A DNA stretch of 31,312 nucleotides from Arthrobacter sp. (GCA_025464925.1 JAODMS010000017.1:1-31312), one strand, 5' to 3'; shown: positions 8,025 to 15,687, counted from the stretch's first letter. Numbers and translations are program-made. Notes: generated by a model not told the origin, from the letters alone.

Positions 8025-8882
8025 ATGAACACTGTGTTCTTCCGGCACTGGTCCGGACGCCTGGCAGGCAGCCTTGCCACCGTTGCACTGGTTGCGGGAT
8101 TTACGGCCGCCCCCGCTTCCGCCGCGCCCGCCCCTCCCTCCGGACCTGCCTACATAGCCCTGGGCGACTCCTATGCGGCCGGGACCGGCGGCGGCGTATA
8201 CACGGCGCCCCCAACAGGCCTCCCGGCAGAATGCCGGCAAACGGCGGCGGCCTACCCCACGGTGCGCAGCGCAGCCCTCAACCTGGGCTGCTTTGGCGCG
8301 ACGACCACCGATGTGGCCAACGTGGCCACCCTGTACGGGGCCGCCCTGGCGACTGCCTCGGTGATCACCGTCACCGTGGGCGGCAACGACGTCGATACGG
8401 GCCGGGTGGCGGTGGCCTGCACCGTCTCTGCCACTTCGGCTGCCTGCGGTTCGGCCTTGTACAACTCGCTGGTGGTAAAGCTCCGCCAGTTGCCGGCGAA
8501 GATCAAGGCCATGGTGTCGACCATCAAGGGCAAGGCGCCGAACGCCAGGATCGTGCTGACCGGGTATCCCCGACTCTTCACGGTGGCCTCCGGACTGACC
8601 GCGCAACAGAGCCTGGCGGCGACGTCCCTGAATTCCGCCGCTGATTTGCTGAACGCCACCATCGCCTACTCGGCCTTGGTGAACAGGGCCGGGTACGTCA
8701 GTGTCACGGAAAGGTTCGCCGGCCACGGAATCGGCTCCGCGGATCCCTGGATCGTGGCGCCGACGGGGCTGTGCAAGCTCACCATCAACTGCAGCCCCAG
8801 TCCGGCGGACCCCTTCCATCCCACGGCGGCCGGTTATTCCAACGGCTATGCCAGCGCGCTGACGGCGGCGCAGGTCCCGTAG
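8025..8882 (+). CDS. Secreted SGNH/GDSL-family hydrolase
   Basis: A 285-residue exported esterase or lipase of the SGNH superfamily. A signal peptide covers residues 1-33 (charged start, hydrophobic core, PASAAPA cleavage region). Block I is IALGDSYAAG with nucleophile Ser49. Block III is TVGGNDVD with Gly120 and Asn121. Block V is DPFHPTAAGY with Asp262 and His265. Six Cys pair plausibly as 70/89, 132/141 and 250/256, the pattern of Streptomyces SGNH lipases. The frame is open from 7890, but the ATG at 8025 starts the signal peptide and has AAGGGG upstream. A TAGATT -10 box at 7985-7990 would give a leader of about 28 bases. Its natural lipid or ester substrate is unknown. Confidence 0.9.
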   Translation: MNTVFFRHWSGRLAGSLATVALVAGFTAAPASAAPAPPSGPAYIALGDSYAAGTGGGVYTAPPTGLPAECRQTAAAYPTVRSAALNLGCFGATTTDVANVATLYGAALATASVITVTVGGNDVDTGRVAVACTVSATSAACGSALYNSLVVKLRQLPAKIKAMVSTIKGKAPNARIVLTGYPRLFTVASGLTAQQSLAATSLNSAADLLNATIAYSALVNRAGYVSVTERFAGHGIGSADPWIVAPTGLCKLTINCSPSPADPFHPTAAGYSNGYASALTAAQVP

Positions 8883-8940
8883 CCCCGGGCACCCCGCTGC
8901 ACGCCGTCCTGCCTGGCGCACCGCTTCAGTGCCATTGCCG

Positions 8941-8972
8941 GATGTTCTGGTTAGGCTGGGCCTAAGAACATC
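8941..8972. promoter_or_regulatory. Long bulged inverted repeat overlapping a -10 box
   Basis: GATGTTC and TTAGG (separated by TGG) pair with CCTAA and GAACATC across a five-base loop. This makes a 12-bp stem with one three-base bulge. TAGGCT (8952-8957) inside the left arm is a good -10 box for the DUF6480 gene, whose GTG start is at 8993. The repeat could be an operator over that promoter or the end of the SGNH hydrolase transcript. No T-tract follows, so I favour the operator. Confidence 0.45.
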
Positions 8973-8992
8973 TACCGCAACAGGAGCACTCC

Positions 8993-9226
8993 GTGACATC
9001 ACAGAATCCTGATCCGCTGGAAAACAGGCTCACCGGACTGGAGCCAGGCGGCGGTGTGCCGCCCGGCGAGACCCCGCCGGGTGAGGGAAGCTCCGTGGGG
9101 CCGCAGGGACCCCGGGTGCCCGAGACGCGCGGCTTCAGCCAGTACCTCTGGATCGTCCTGATTGCCGTCATGGTGCTCTTTTCCCTGCTCTACTTTGTCG
9201 GGTACATCGTCGGGCTCCTGTCCTAG
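8993..9226 (+). CDS. DUF6480-like small membrane protein
   Basis: A 77-residue protein. The N-terminal half is Pro/Gly-rich, with LEPGGGVPPGETPPGE, a motif typical of the actinobacterial DUF6480 family. The C-terminal half is one hydrophobic segment at about residues 48-75. The GTG start at 8993 has AGGAG upstream at normal spacing. No catalytic residues are visible and the function of the family is unknown. It converges on the dehydrogenase gene with only 10 bases between stop codons and no clear terminator. Confidence 0.75.
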   Translation: MTSQNPDPLENRLTGLEPGGGVPPGETPPGEGSSVGPQGPRVPETRGFSQYLWIVLIAVMVLFSLLYFVGYIVGLLS

Positions 9227-9236
9227 GGCCGCAGGC

Positions 9237-10136
9237 TCAGGCGCGGGGAGCCTGGTCCGCCCAGTCGAAGAAGCCCTTGCCGGTTTTGCGGCCGAGTTCT
9301 CCGCGCGCCACCTTGTCCCGCAGGATCTGCGGCGGGGCGAACCGCTCGCCCAGGGTGGAGTGCAGGTATTCGGCAATGCCCAGGCGGACGTCCAAACCCA
9401 CGATGTCGGTGGTCCGGAGGGGGCCCGTGGGGTGCCGGTAACCGAGGACCATGGCGTTGTCGATGTCCTCGGCGGACGCCACGCCCTCCTCCACCATGCG
9501 CATCGCCTCGAGTGCGATTGCCACGCCAAGCCTTGAAGAGGCAAAGCCGGGCGCGTCATGAACGACGACGGCGGTCTTGCCGAGTGCCTCGACCCAACCG
9601 CGCGCGGCGTCGGCCAGCGGTGCGGAGGTGCGCTCGCCGAGGACGACCTCGATGAGCGTGGACGCGGGCACGGGGTTGAAGAAGTGCAGGCCCAGGAAGT
9701 TCTGGGGCCGCTTGAGCTCCCGGGCCAGGCCGGTGACGGACAGCGACGAGGTATTGGATGCCAGGTACGAATCGGCGGGAAGGCGCTCCTCGATCCCGCG
9801 GAGGGAGGAGACCTTCAGCTCCCAGTCCTCCGGGACCGCCTCGATGACCAGCCGGCGGTCCGCGAAGTCGCCGTAGTCCACCGTCACCGAAAGACGGGAC
9901 ACCATCTCGGCCAGGTTGCCGTCCGTAGCACCGCGCTCGATGCTCTTGGCGGCCGCGGACTCGACCCGCTCGCGGGCGGCCGCGGCGGAAGCCTCGTCGC
10001 GCTCGACCACGAGGACGTCGGCTCCCTTGACCAGGAAGGCGTGGGCGATGCCGGCCCCCATGCGCCCGCCGCCGAGGACACCGACGCTGGCGGGAAGGTT
10101 TCCCGGCAGGCTTGCCGGAGATGCGGGGTCGGTCAT
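9237..10136 (-). CDS. paaH: 3-hydroxyacyl-CoA dehydrogenase (PaaH-like)
   Basis: A 299-residue NAD-dependent dehydrogenase, the short single-function length of PaaH and 3-hydroxybutyryl-CoA dehydrogenases. The Rossmann fingerprint GVLGGGRMGAG lies near residues 19-29. The ASNTSSLS strand and His151 in GLHFFNPVP are the catalytic region. The C-terminal domain contains VVVHDAPGFASSRLG and HPTGPL. The open frame extends to 10355, but the ATG at 10136 is one base after the stop of the enoyl-CoA hydratase gene and begins the natural N-terminus. As third gene of the thiolase operon it probably oxidises 3-hydroxyadipyl-CoA to 3-oxoadipyl-CoA. A general beta-oxidation role cannot be excluded from sequence alone. 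Confidence 0.85.
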   Translation of the reverse strand: MTDPASPASLPGNLPASVGVLGGGRMGAGIAHAFLVKGADVLVVERDEASAAAARERVESAAAKSIERGATDGNLAEMVSRLSVTVDYGDFADRRLVIEAVPEDWELKVSSLRGIEERLPADSYLASNTSSLSVTGLARELKRPQNFLGLHFFNPVPASTLIEVVLGERTSAPLADAARGWVEALGKTAVVVHDAPGFASSRLGVAIALEAMRMVEEGVASAEDIDNAMVLGYRHPTGPLRTTDIVGLDVRLGIAEYLHSTLGERFAPPQILRDKVARGELGRKTGKGFFDWADQAPRA

Positions 10137-10137
10137 G

Positions 10138-10947
10138 CTACTTCTTCTTCCGGTCGGCTGAATTTTTATCGGACTTCTTGGCTGATTTCTTGTCGAGGAA
10201 TGCCTGCATGCGGTCGAACTTGGCCTGGGATTCAAAGAGGATGCCCTGGGCCAGCTGGTCGATGACCGGATGTGCCCCGGCCGGTGCATGGAAGACGGAT
10301 TTGGTGATCCGCACCGCCAGGGGATCCTGCGCGGCAATCCTGTCCGCCAGCGCATGGGCCGCGTCCATCAGCTCCGGAGCCTCATGGATCTCGGTGATGA
10401 GGTGGACGGCCAGGGCCTGTTCGGCGCGCAGCACACGACCTGCCAGCAGGATCTCCTTCGCCACCGGCTCCCCCACCAGCTCCTTGAGGCGCCAGCTGGC
10501 ACCTGCCGCGGCGAGGATGCCCAGCCCCGTCTCCGGGTTGCCGATCCGCACGCCGGGCGTGCCGATCCGGAAGTCGGCGGCGTAGGCCAGCTCGGCCCCG
10601 CCGCCCAGGCAGAAACCGTCCAGGGCCGCGATCACGGGCATGGGCAGCTTGGCGATCCGGACGAAAACGGTGGAGTTGATGCCTTGGAGGGCATCGTCAC
10701 GGCGGCGGTCACGCAGCTGGCCGATATCCGCGCCGGAGGCGAAAACCCCGTCCACACCGGCGATGATGAGGATCTTCGGGTTCTGTTCCAGCGCAGCGCA
10801 CACCACGTGGAGTTCCTCGACCATCTGCTGATCGATGGCGTTGCGGACCTCGGGCCGGTTCAGCAGCACCACCACGCGGTCCGCGCGCTCCTCTATCAGG
10901 AGCGTGCTGAAATCCTGCCCGCCGAGCGCCGTCCGCCGGTCCGCCAC
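10138..10947 (-). CDS. Enoyl-CoA hydratase/isomerase (PaaF-like) with lysine-rich tail
   Basis: A 269-residue crotonase. The CoA-binding loop is FASGADIGQLRD and the oxyanion region is GFCLGGGAELAYAADF. Both hydratase glutamates are kept, Glu119 (GGAEL) and Glu139 (NPETGLG), so hydratase activity is more likely than pure isomerase activity. The start is the GTG at 10947, whose G is the last base of the thiolase stop codon (TAGTG). The extra 16 codons back to 10995 lie inside the thiolase gene. The C-terminus carries an unusual tail, residues 252-269, with nine lysines. In the phenylacetate pathway it would hydrate 2,3-dehydroadipyl-CoA; PaaF and PaaG cannot be told apart with certainty here. 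Confidence 0.85.
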   Translation of the reverse strand: MADRRTALGGQDFSTLLIEERADRVVVLLNRPEVRNAIDQQMVEELHVVCAALEQNPKILIIAGVDGVFASGADIGQLRDRRRDDALQGINSTVFVRIAKLPMPVIAALDGFCLGGGAELAYAADFRIGTPGVRIGNPETGLGILAAAGASWRLKELVGEPVAKEILLAGRVLRAEQALAVHLITEIHEAPELMDAAHALADRIAAQDPLAVRITKSVFHAPAGAHPVIDQLAQGILFESQAKFDRMQAFLDKKSAKKSDKNSADRKKK

Positions 10948-12176
10948 TAGACACGCTCCAGCAGCATCGCGGTGCCCTGGCCGACGCCGATGCACATGGT
11001 GGCGAGCCCGATCGCCGCGTCTTCGCGTTCCATCCGGCCGAGCAGCGTGATGGCGATCCGGGCACCGCTGGAACCCAGCGGATGGCCCAGGGAGATCGCG
11101 CCGCCGTCGCGGTTCACCATCTCCGGCTCCAGTCCGAGCCGGCGCATGCTGGCGAGCGACTGGGTGGCGAATGCCTCGTTAAGTTCGACGGCGCCAAGGT
11201 CACCGACGCTGAGCCCGGTCCGTTTGAGGACTTTCTCCGTTGCCGGGACCGGGCCGATGCCCATGATTTCGGGCTCGCAGCCGGCGGAGGCACCGTCGAG
11301 GATGCGGGCGCGCGGGACCAGGCCGAGCTTCTGGATCGCGGCTTCGGAGGCCACGATGATGGCGGAGGCGCCGTCGTTGAGGGTGGAGGAGTTGCCGGCG
11401 GTGACGACGGAGCCGCCGGCAACGACCGGGCGGAGACCGGCGAGCACGTCCATGGTGGTGCCCGCGCGGGGGCCTTCGTCAGTGTCCACGACGGTCTCGC
11501 CCTTGCGGGACCTGACGGTGACGGGGACGATTTCCCCGGCAAACCGGCCCGCGGCGATGGCGGCGAGGGAGCGTTCGTGGGAGCGGACGGCGAACGCGTC
11601 CGCGTCCTCGCGGGAGATGTTGTCCATGCGGCCGACTTCCTCGGCGGTTTCCGGCATGGAAAACGTCATTTTGCCGCCCCGGGAGAGCTCGCCCTTCTGG
11701 AACAGCGGATTGACGAAGCGCCAGCCGATGGAGGTGTCGAAGATATCACCCGGCTTCGCGAACGCGGTCCGGGGCTTTTCCTGCACCCAGGGGGCCCTGC
11801 TCATGGACTCGACGCCGCCGGCGACCACTATGTCCGCGGCGCCGGACTTGATCATCTGGCTGGCCAGAATGATGGCGCTCAGGCCGGAGGCGCAGAGCCG
11901 GTTCACGGTGATGCCGGGAATGTGCAGGGGAAGGCCCGCCAGGATGCTGGCCATCCGGGCCACGTTGCGGTTTTCCTCCCCGGCGCCGTTGGCGTTGCCG
12001 AGGATCACCTCGTCGATGCTGTCCGGGTCAACGCCGGCGCGGGCCACGGCCTCGCGGACCACCAGGGCTGCCAGATCGTCGGGGCGGACCGATGACAGCG
12101 CGCCGCCGTAGCGGCCCACGGCAGTGCGGGCACCGCCTACGAGAAATGCCTGTGGTCCTGCAACTGCTGATGCCAT
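10947..12176 (-). CDS. paaJ: 3-oxoadipyl-CoA thiolase (PaaJ/PcaF family)
   Basis: A 409-residue thiolase that cleaves 3-oxoacyl-CoA with CoA. Nucleophile Cys95 lies in VNRLCASGLS. His365 is in SLGHPLGSSGAR and Cys395 is in TMCIGVGQG. The segments EENRNVARM, VESMSRAPW, GWRFVNPL and MPETAEEVG match the 3-oxoadipyl-CoA thiolase subgroup (PaaJ, PcaF) better than acetoacetyl-CoA thiolases. It is the first gene of a three-gene operon whose reading frames overlap by one base or sit one base apart. A PaaR-type operator lies 74 bases upstream. That supports the phenylacetate pathway, where PaaJ also acts on 3-oxo-5,6-didehydrosuberyl-CoA, over the protocatechuate branch. Confidence 0.88.
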   Translation of the reverse strand: MASAVAGPQAFLVGGARTAVGRYGGALSSVRPDDLAALVVREAVARAGVDPDSIDEVILGNANGAGEENRNVARMASILAGLPLHIPGITVNRLCASGLSAIILASQMIKSGAADIVVAGGVESMSRAPWVQEKPRTAFAKPGDIFDTSIGWRFVNPLFQKGELSRGGKMTFSMPETAEEVGRMDNISREDADAFAVRSHERSLAAIAAGRFAGEIVPVTVRSRKGETVVDTDEGPRAGTTMDVLAGLRPVVAGGSVVTAGNSSTLNDGASAIIVASEAAIQKLGLVPRARILDGASAGCEPEIMGIGPVPATEKVLKRTGLSVGDLGAVELNEAFATQSLASMRRLGLEPEMVNRDGGAISLGHPLGSSGARIAITLLGRMEREDAAIGLATMCIGVGQGTAMLLERV

Positions 12177-12250
12177 GGGTGAACCCTTTCCGCGATAAAC
12201 GGCTCTGTCATCGGCGGCGGCAACTGGCTGTGACGCACTGGCGCAAATTT

Positions 12251-12272
12251 ACCGACCGTTCGTTCTGTAAAA
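12251..12272. promoter_or_regulatory. PaaR-type operator in front of the thiolase operon
   Basis: This 22-bp site has core ACCG-TT-CG-TT-CTGT with an A-rich right flank. It differs at only a few positions from the site at 3969-3990 in the same register. On the minus strand the two sites align through GAACG-ACGGTC-GTAA-type sequence. It lies 74 bases upstream of the thiolase ATG and matches the C. glutamicum PaaR consensus except for CTGT in place of CGGT. Confidence 0.7.
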
Positions 12273-12304
12273 GATTACACGGCGGACCAGCCGGGTCAAC
12301 CGGA

Positions 12305-12979
12305 CTACGCCACCACCACGCCCAAGTGGCCCGCCAGCAACGGGGCCAACAGCGTCAGCTGGTAGTCGTCGATCACCAGTCCCGCCAGGCTGTCCAGCCC
12401 GCTGATGACGCGGAAATCGGTGCTGCGCAGATCGAAGTCCTTGAGCCTGGCACCGCTCAAATCCAAGGTGCCGATGGTGCAGTTCTTCAGCACCACCCGC
12501 GTGGCGGCGCAGGCTGCGAGGTCCAGCTCGTTGATGATGCAGTCACTGATCTGAACATCCGTCAGCTTGGCACCGCGCAGGTTCACGTAGTCGAGCTTGC
12601 CGCCGTCGATCCGGACCGACTGCCAGCCGCTTTCATAGAGTTCCGCGGAGCCCCAGCGGGGATTTCCGATCTCGACGTCCCGCAGGCTGGTCCGGGCCGC
12701 CAGAAACACCGGGGCGTACATCTCGGCCAGCACGCAGTCGCGGAAGGTGGCACCGCGCAGCTGGGTTTCGTTGAAGGAGGCCCCGGCAAACTCGCACTCG
12801 GCGAAATCCGTGCCGGTGAGCTCCAGCCCGTCGGCCGCCACCCGGCGGTAGCGGACGCCGTCGTACCGCTCACCGCGCTCGAAGTCGGGTGCGGGATCCT
12901 CGCGCAGATCCGGCAGGCGGACACGGGGAAGCCGGGGCGCAGCGACCTTGGACTGCGCGGCGCGGGTTGCACGCACCAT
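12305..12979 (-). CDS. Pentapeptide-repeat protein
   Basis: A 224-residue protein in which A(D/N)LxX-type five-residue repeats run through most of the sequence. Examples are GTDFAECEFAGASF, QLRGATFRDC, VNLRGAKLTD and LDLSGARLKDFDLRST. Such repeats fold into a right-handed quadrilateral beta-helix. There is no signal peptide or membrane segment, so it is probably cytoplasmic. Some relatives (Qnr, MfpA) mimic DNA and bind gyrase, but nothing here shows that, and this protein is not obviously an MfpA. Its ATG overlaps the TGA of the SRPBCC gene (ATGA), so the two are translationally coupled and may act together. Confidence 0.85.
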   Translation of the reverse strand: MVRATRAAQSKVAAPRLPRVRLPDLREDPAPDFERGERYDGVRYRRVAADGLELTGTDFAECEFAGASFNETQLRGATFRDCVLAEMYAPVFLAARTSLRDVEIGNPRWGSAELYESGWQSVRIDGGKLDYVNLRGAKLTDVQISDCIINELDLAACAATRVVLKNCTIGTLDLSGARLKDFDLRSTDFRVISGLDSLAGLVIDDYQLTLLAPLLAGHLGVVVA

Positions 12980-13452
12980 CAGAGGGACTCGGCCTTGGCC
13001 GCGATCTCCGCCAGGTCTTTGGACAGCGCCCTGCGCGTGATGCGCATGCCGATCGGGCCGAACACGGCCATCATGGCCTTGCTGAGCCGGCTCGGGTTGA
13101 GAACCTCGGCGCCGAACGTCAAGGTGAGGTCCGTTCCGCCGTCACGCTCCGCCAGGGCGAACCGGGTGGTGTAGTCGGCGCCTCCCTGGCGGGCCTTGAC
13201 CGTAGTGCTGCCGCCGCGGCGCGGTGAGGGCGCCTCGCACTGGGACACCTCCATTTCCACGGTCTCGGCGCGCCCCATCATGGTGCGCGTCTCCGTCCAG
13301 CGCGTCCCTTTCCGGTACGGCCCGTCGGTGAGCATCTGGATCGAATCGATGCTGGACAGTGTCGCTGCCGAACCCGGAATGTCGGAGAGAACTGTCCACA
13401 CCCTGTCCGCCGGGGCCTTGATGTGCTGCGTGAGACTGGTCTTGTGCTCCAT
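12979..13452 (-). CDS. SRPBCC (START/polyketide cyclase-like) family protein
   Basis: A 157-residue single-domain protein with the helix-grip fold pattern. The N-terminal strand TSLTQHIKAPADRVWTVLSD is followed by the helix region TLSSIDSIQML. The strands GTRWTETRTMMGR, STTVKARQGG and TDLTLTFGAEV come next, and a C-terminal amphipathic helix follows. Such domains bind small hydrophobic ligands; the ligand is unknown. A TAGGCT box sits exactly six bases before the ATG and no Shine-Dalgarno sequence is evident, so the mRNA is probably leaderless. The stop codon overlaps the start of the pentapeptide-repeat gene. Confidence 0.8.
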   Translation of the reverse strand: MEHKTSLTQHIKAPADRVWTVLSDIPGSAATLSSIDSIQMLTDGPYRKGTRWTETRTMMGRAETVEMEVSQCEAPSPRRGGSTTVKARQGGADYTTRFALAERDGGTDLTLTFGAEVLNPSRLSKAMMAVFGPIGMRITRRALSKDLAEIAAKAESL

Positions 13453-13458
13453 GGCTTG

Positions 13459-13464
13459 AGCCTA
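13459..13464 (-). promoter_or_regulatory. -10 box TAGGCT for a leaderless SRPBCC transcript
   Basis: On the minus strand TAGGCT is followed by six bases (CAAGCC) and then the ATG at 13452. This places the transcription start at or next to the start codon. No ribosome-binding site is present. Confidence 0.6.
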
Positions 13465-13624
13465 GCCGGGTACGCCGGATTTTTTCAGCGCTCCCGGAGC
13501 ATCCCGTGCCGCCCGGGCCGCCGGGCGGCGCAGCGGTGCGGGCATCCGTCGAGATAGTAAGCATGCTTTGTGTTAGCGTGGAGGCACGTTGAATTTCAAT
13601 CGGAAACGAAAGGTGGATCACACC

Positions 13625-13801
13625 ATGGGTATCGGAGACAAGATTCAGAACCAGGCAGAGCACCTCGGCGGTAAGGCCAAGGAAGCTACTGGAAACGCCA
13701 CGAACAACGACCAGCTTCGGGCCGAGGGCCAGAAGGACCAGGTCGTAGCCGACGCAAAGAAGGTCGGCGAAAACGTCAAGGACGCAGTCCAGAAGGATTA
13801 G
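13625..13801 (+). CDS. CsbD family stress-response protein
   Basis: A 58-residue hydrophilic protein with the CsbD pattern. It starts MGIGDKIQNQAEHLGGKAKE and continues with ATGNATNNDQLRAEGQKDQ and a Lys/Asp-rich C-terminus. CsbD-like proteins accumulate under general stress in many bacteria, but their molecular role is not established. The frame is open from 13589, but the ATG at 13625 has AAAGGTGGA upstream and starts the family domain. Upstream sequence includes the 10-bp palindrome AAGCATGCTT (13559-13568), possibly part of promoter control. A strong terminator follows the stop codon. Confidence 0.9.
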   Translation: MGIGDKIQNQAEHLGGKAKEATGNATNNDQLRAEGQKDQVVADAKKVGENVKDAVQKD

Positions 13802-13811
13802 TCCTTACAAC

Positions 13812-13861
13812 AAAAGCGGCGTCGGATGTTACCTTGGGGGTGTGTCCGACTCCGCTTTTTT
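13812..13861 (+). terminator. Rho-independent terminator of the csbD-like gene
   Basis: A 15-bp stem (13812-13826 with 13845-13859, one mismatch) encloses an 18-base loop. The AAAAGCGG arm pairs with CCGCTTTT and the sequence runs into six or seven T residues, ending transcription from the left. Confidence 0.85.
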
Positions 13862-13891
13862 GTGCCCGCCCGCACCTGAAGACTGAGCGTT

Positions 13892-13953
13892 CATCGACTG
13901 CTCCGCAGGTGCCCTGTCGGGAACTGATAACGGCACCTGCGGAGCAGTCGATG
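13892..13953. repeat. Perfect 22-bp inverted repeat, probable terminator of the permease gene
   Basis: Arms at 13892-13913 and 13932-13953 are perfect reverse complements separated by 18 bases. The left arm starts CATCGACTGC and the right arm ends GCAGTCGATG. The repeat begins seven bases beyond the stop codon of the minus-strand permease gene. No T-tract follows on either strand. It may be a U-less hairpin terminator of the kind proposed for actinobacteria, or a dispersed repeat; no second copy was noticed in this window. Confidence 0.8.
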
Positions 13954-13959
13954 GAACAG

Positions 13960-15420
13960 CTAGCTGAAGAGCACGTTCTTGGGCTCGTTGTTCTTGACCT
14001 TCTGCCAGCCGAGCCACAGCATGAGGGCGAAGAACGGGATGGTCGCCAGGGTCCACAGGCCGAGGTGGAACACCTCACCGGTCTTGCTGGTCATGGTGTC
14101 GAAACCGATCAGTACGGCGATGGCGAGCAACGCGAACAGACCGACCCAGCTGGTCCAGGGCGAGCCCGGCATGGGCAGGGAGGAGACCTTGCCCTTTTTC
14201 TTCCGCAGCGCGATCTGGCTGGCGAAGATCGCCCCCCAGGTGAAGATCACGCCAATCGAGGCGGAGTTCAGCGCCAGGTCGAAGGCGTGCGAGCCGCCGA
14301 GCCAGATGTTGAGCAGGATTCCGACGAGGTAGACGGCGCCGATGGCCAGGATGGCGGCGTACGGCACGTGGCTCTTTGACATCCTGGTCAGCCACTGCGG
14401 AGCATGCCCGTTGTTGGCCATGGTGCGGAAGATGCGGCCGATCGAATAGAGGCCCGAGTTGCAGGAGGACAGCGCGGCGGTGATGACGATCATGTTCATG
14501 ACGTCGCCCATCCAGCCGAGGCCCATCTGGCCGAAGACGGTGACGAACGGCGAGGTGCCGGCCTTGTACTGGTCCGAGGGGAGCAGCATGGCCAGGAGGG
14601 TCACGGAACCGACGTAGAACACCACGATGCGGAACACGACGGCGCGGATCGCCTTGGGCACTTCCTTGGCCGGGTCCTGCATTTCGCCGGCGGTGATGCC
14701 GACGAGTTCGATTCCGTTGTAGGCGAAGATCACGGCGTTCAGCACCAGGATCATCACGAGCGCACCCTTGGGGAACATTCCGCCTTCGGCGGCGAAGAGG
14801 TTGTTGACGGACGCGTTGCCGTCGCCCACCTGGGCGTTGGTGACGACCATGAAGGTGCCCACGGCCAGGAAGATCACGATGGCGCCGACCTTGAGGCAGG
14901 AAGCCCAGAATTCGAATTCGCCGAAGGCCTTGACGCTCATGAGGTTCACGCCCACGAGCAGCAACAGGGCGGCGATGGCGGTCAGCTCAACCGGCACGTT
15001 GGGGAAGAAGAACTGGAAGTACAGCCCGATCGCGATCAGCTCGGCAATGCCGGTCATGGCCCAGTTGATGAAGTACATCCAGCCGGACAGGTAGGCGCCC
15101 TTCTTGCCGAACATCTCGCCGGCGTAACTGACGAAGGAACCGGACGTCTGGCGGTACATGATGAGTTCGCCCAGGGCGCGCATCAGCAGGTAGGCGATGA
15201 CGCCCGCGATCATGTAGGAGAAGATCAGCGCGGGTCCGGTGGAGGCCAGCCGTCCGCCGGCACCCATGAAGAGGCCGACGCCGATGGCACCGCCCATGGC
15301 GATCATGGTCACCTGGCGGCCGCTCAGGGACTTTTTGTAGCCCTCGGCGCTGAGGGTCGAGTCAACGACAGCGGATTGCGCCGGCGCGCTCTTAGGTTCG
15401 ATGGAAGTATGTTGTGGCAC
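13960..15420 (-). CDS. APC-superfamily amino acid permease (AAT family, CycA/AnsP-like)
   Basis: A 486-residue membrane transporter with about twelve hydrophobic segments. The N-terminal cytosolic stretch leads to GGAIGVGLFMGAGG in TM1. The consensus stretch RALGELIMYRQTSGSF follows, then NLMSVKAFGEFEFWASCLKV. These are hallmarks of proton-coupled amino acid permeases of the AAT family, which includes CycA (D-Ala, D-Ser, Gly), AnsP (Asn) and GabP. Substrate choice cannot be read from this sequence. The frame is open to 15510, but the GTG at 15420 has AAAGGA six or seven bases upstream and gives a normal N-terminus. The gene is monocistronic and ends at a 22-bp perfect hairpin. Confidence 0.88.
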   Translation of the reverse strand: MPQHTSIEPKSAPAQSAVVDSTLSAEGYKKSLSGRQVTMIAMGGAIGVGLFMGAGGRLASTGPALIFSYMIAGVIAYLLMRALGELIMYRQTSGSFVSYAGEMFGKKGAYLSGWMYFINWAMTGIAELIAIGLYFQFFFPNVPVELTAIAALLLLVGVNLMSVKAFGEFEFWASCLKVGAIVIFLAVGTFMVVTNAQVGDGNASVNNLFAAEGGMFPKGALVMILVLNAVIFAYNGIELVGITAGEMQDPAKEVPKAIRAVVFRIVVFYVGSVTLLAMLLPSDQYKAGTSPFVTVFGQMGLGWMGDVMNMIVITAALSSCNSGLYSIGRIFRTMANNGHAPQWLTRMSKSHVPYAAILAIGAVYLVGILLNIWLGGSHAFDLALNSASIGVIFTWGAIFASQIALRKKKGKVSSLPMPGSPWTSWVGLFALLAIAVLIGFDTMTSKTGEVFHLGLWTLATIPFFALMLWLGWQKVKNNEPKNVLFS

Positions 15421-15687
15421 AGCTTTTCCTTTGTAGCTCGGGGCAGGGCCTGGACCAGACAGAGAAGTCCGGTGCACAAAATGCGGATTGAGCCTTCGAA
15501 GAGGCAACAATATGCGTCGAAGCTCACATGGTGTCGAAGTTCGCGCGGCTCATCCAGTGTACTAGCATTCAGGGCCGTACCGTGACGGGGGCAACACCGG
15601 AGGCTTCCGGGCCCTCTCCCCCGCCCCCGGCACGCGCCGTCGCCTGCGCTCCATGCCCGCCCGGTGCCCGCTTCCTCCCGCCGACGC

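Noticed and set aside
13508..13529. GCCGCCCGG hairpin between the SRPBCC and csbD-like genes
   Set aside because: The stem is 9 bp with a 4-base loop but pure GC. It lies between divergent genes without a T-tract and may be chance in this composition.
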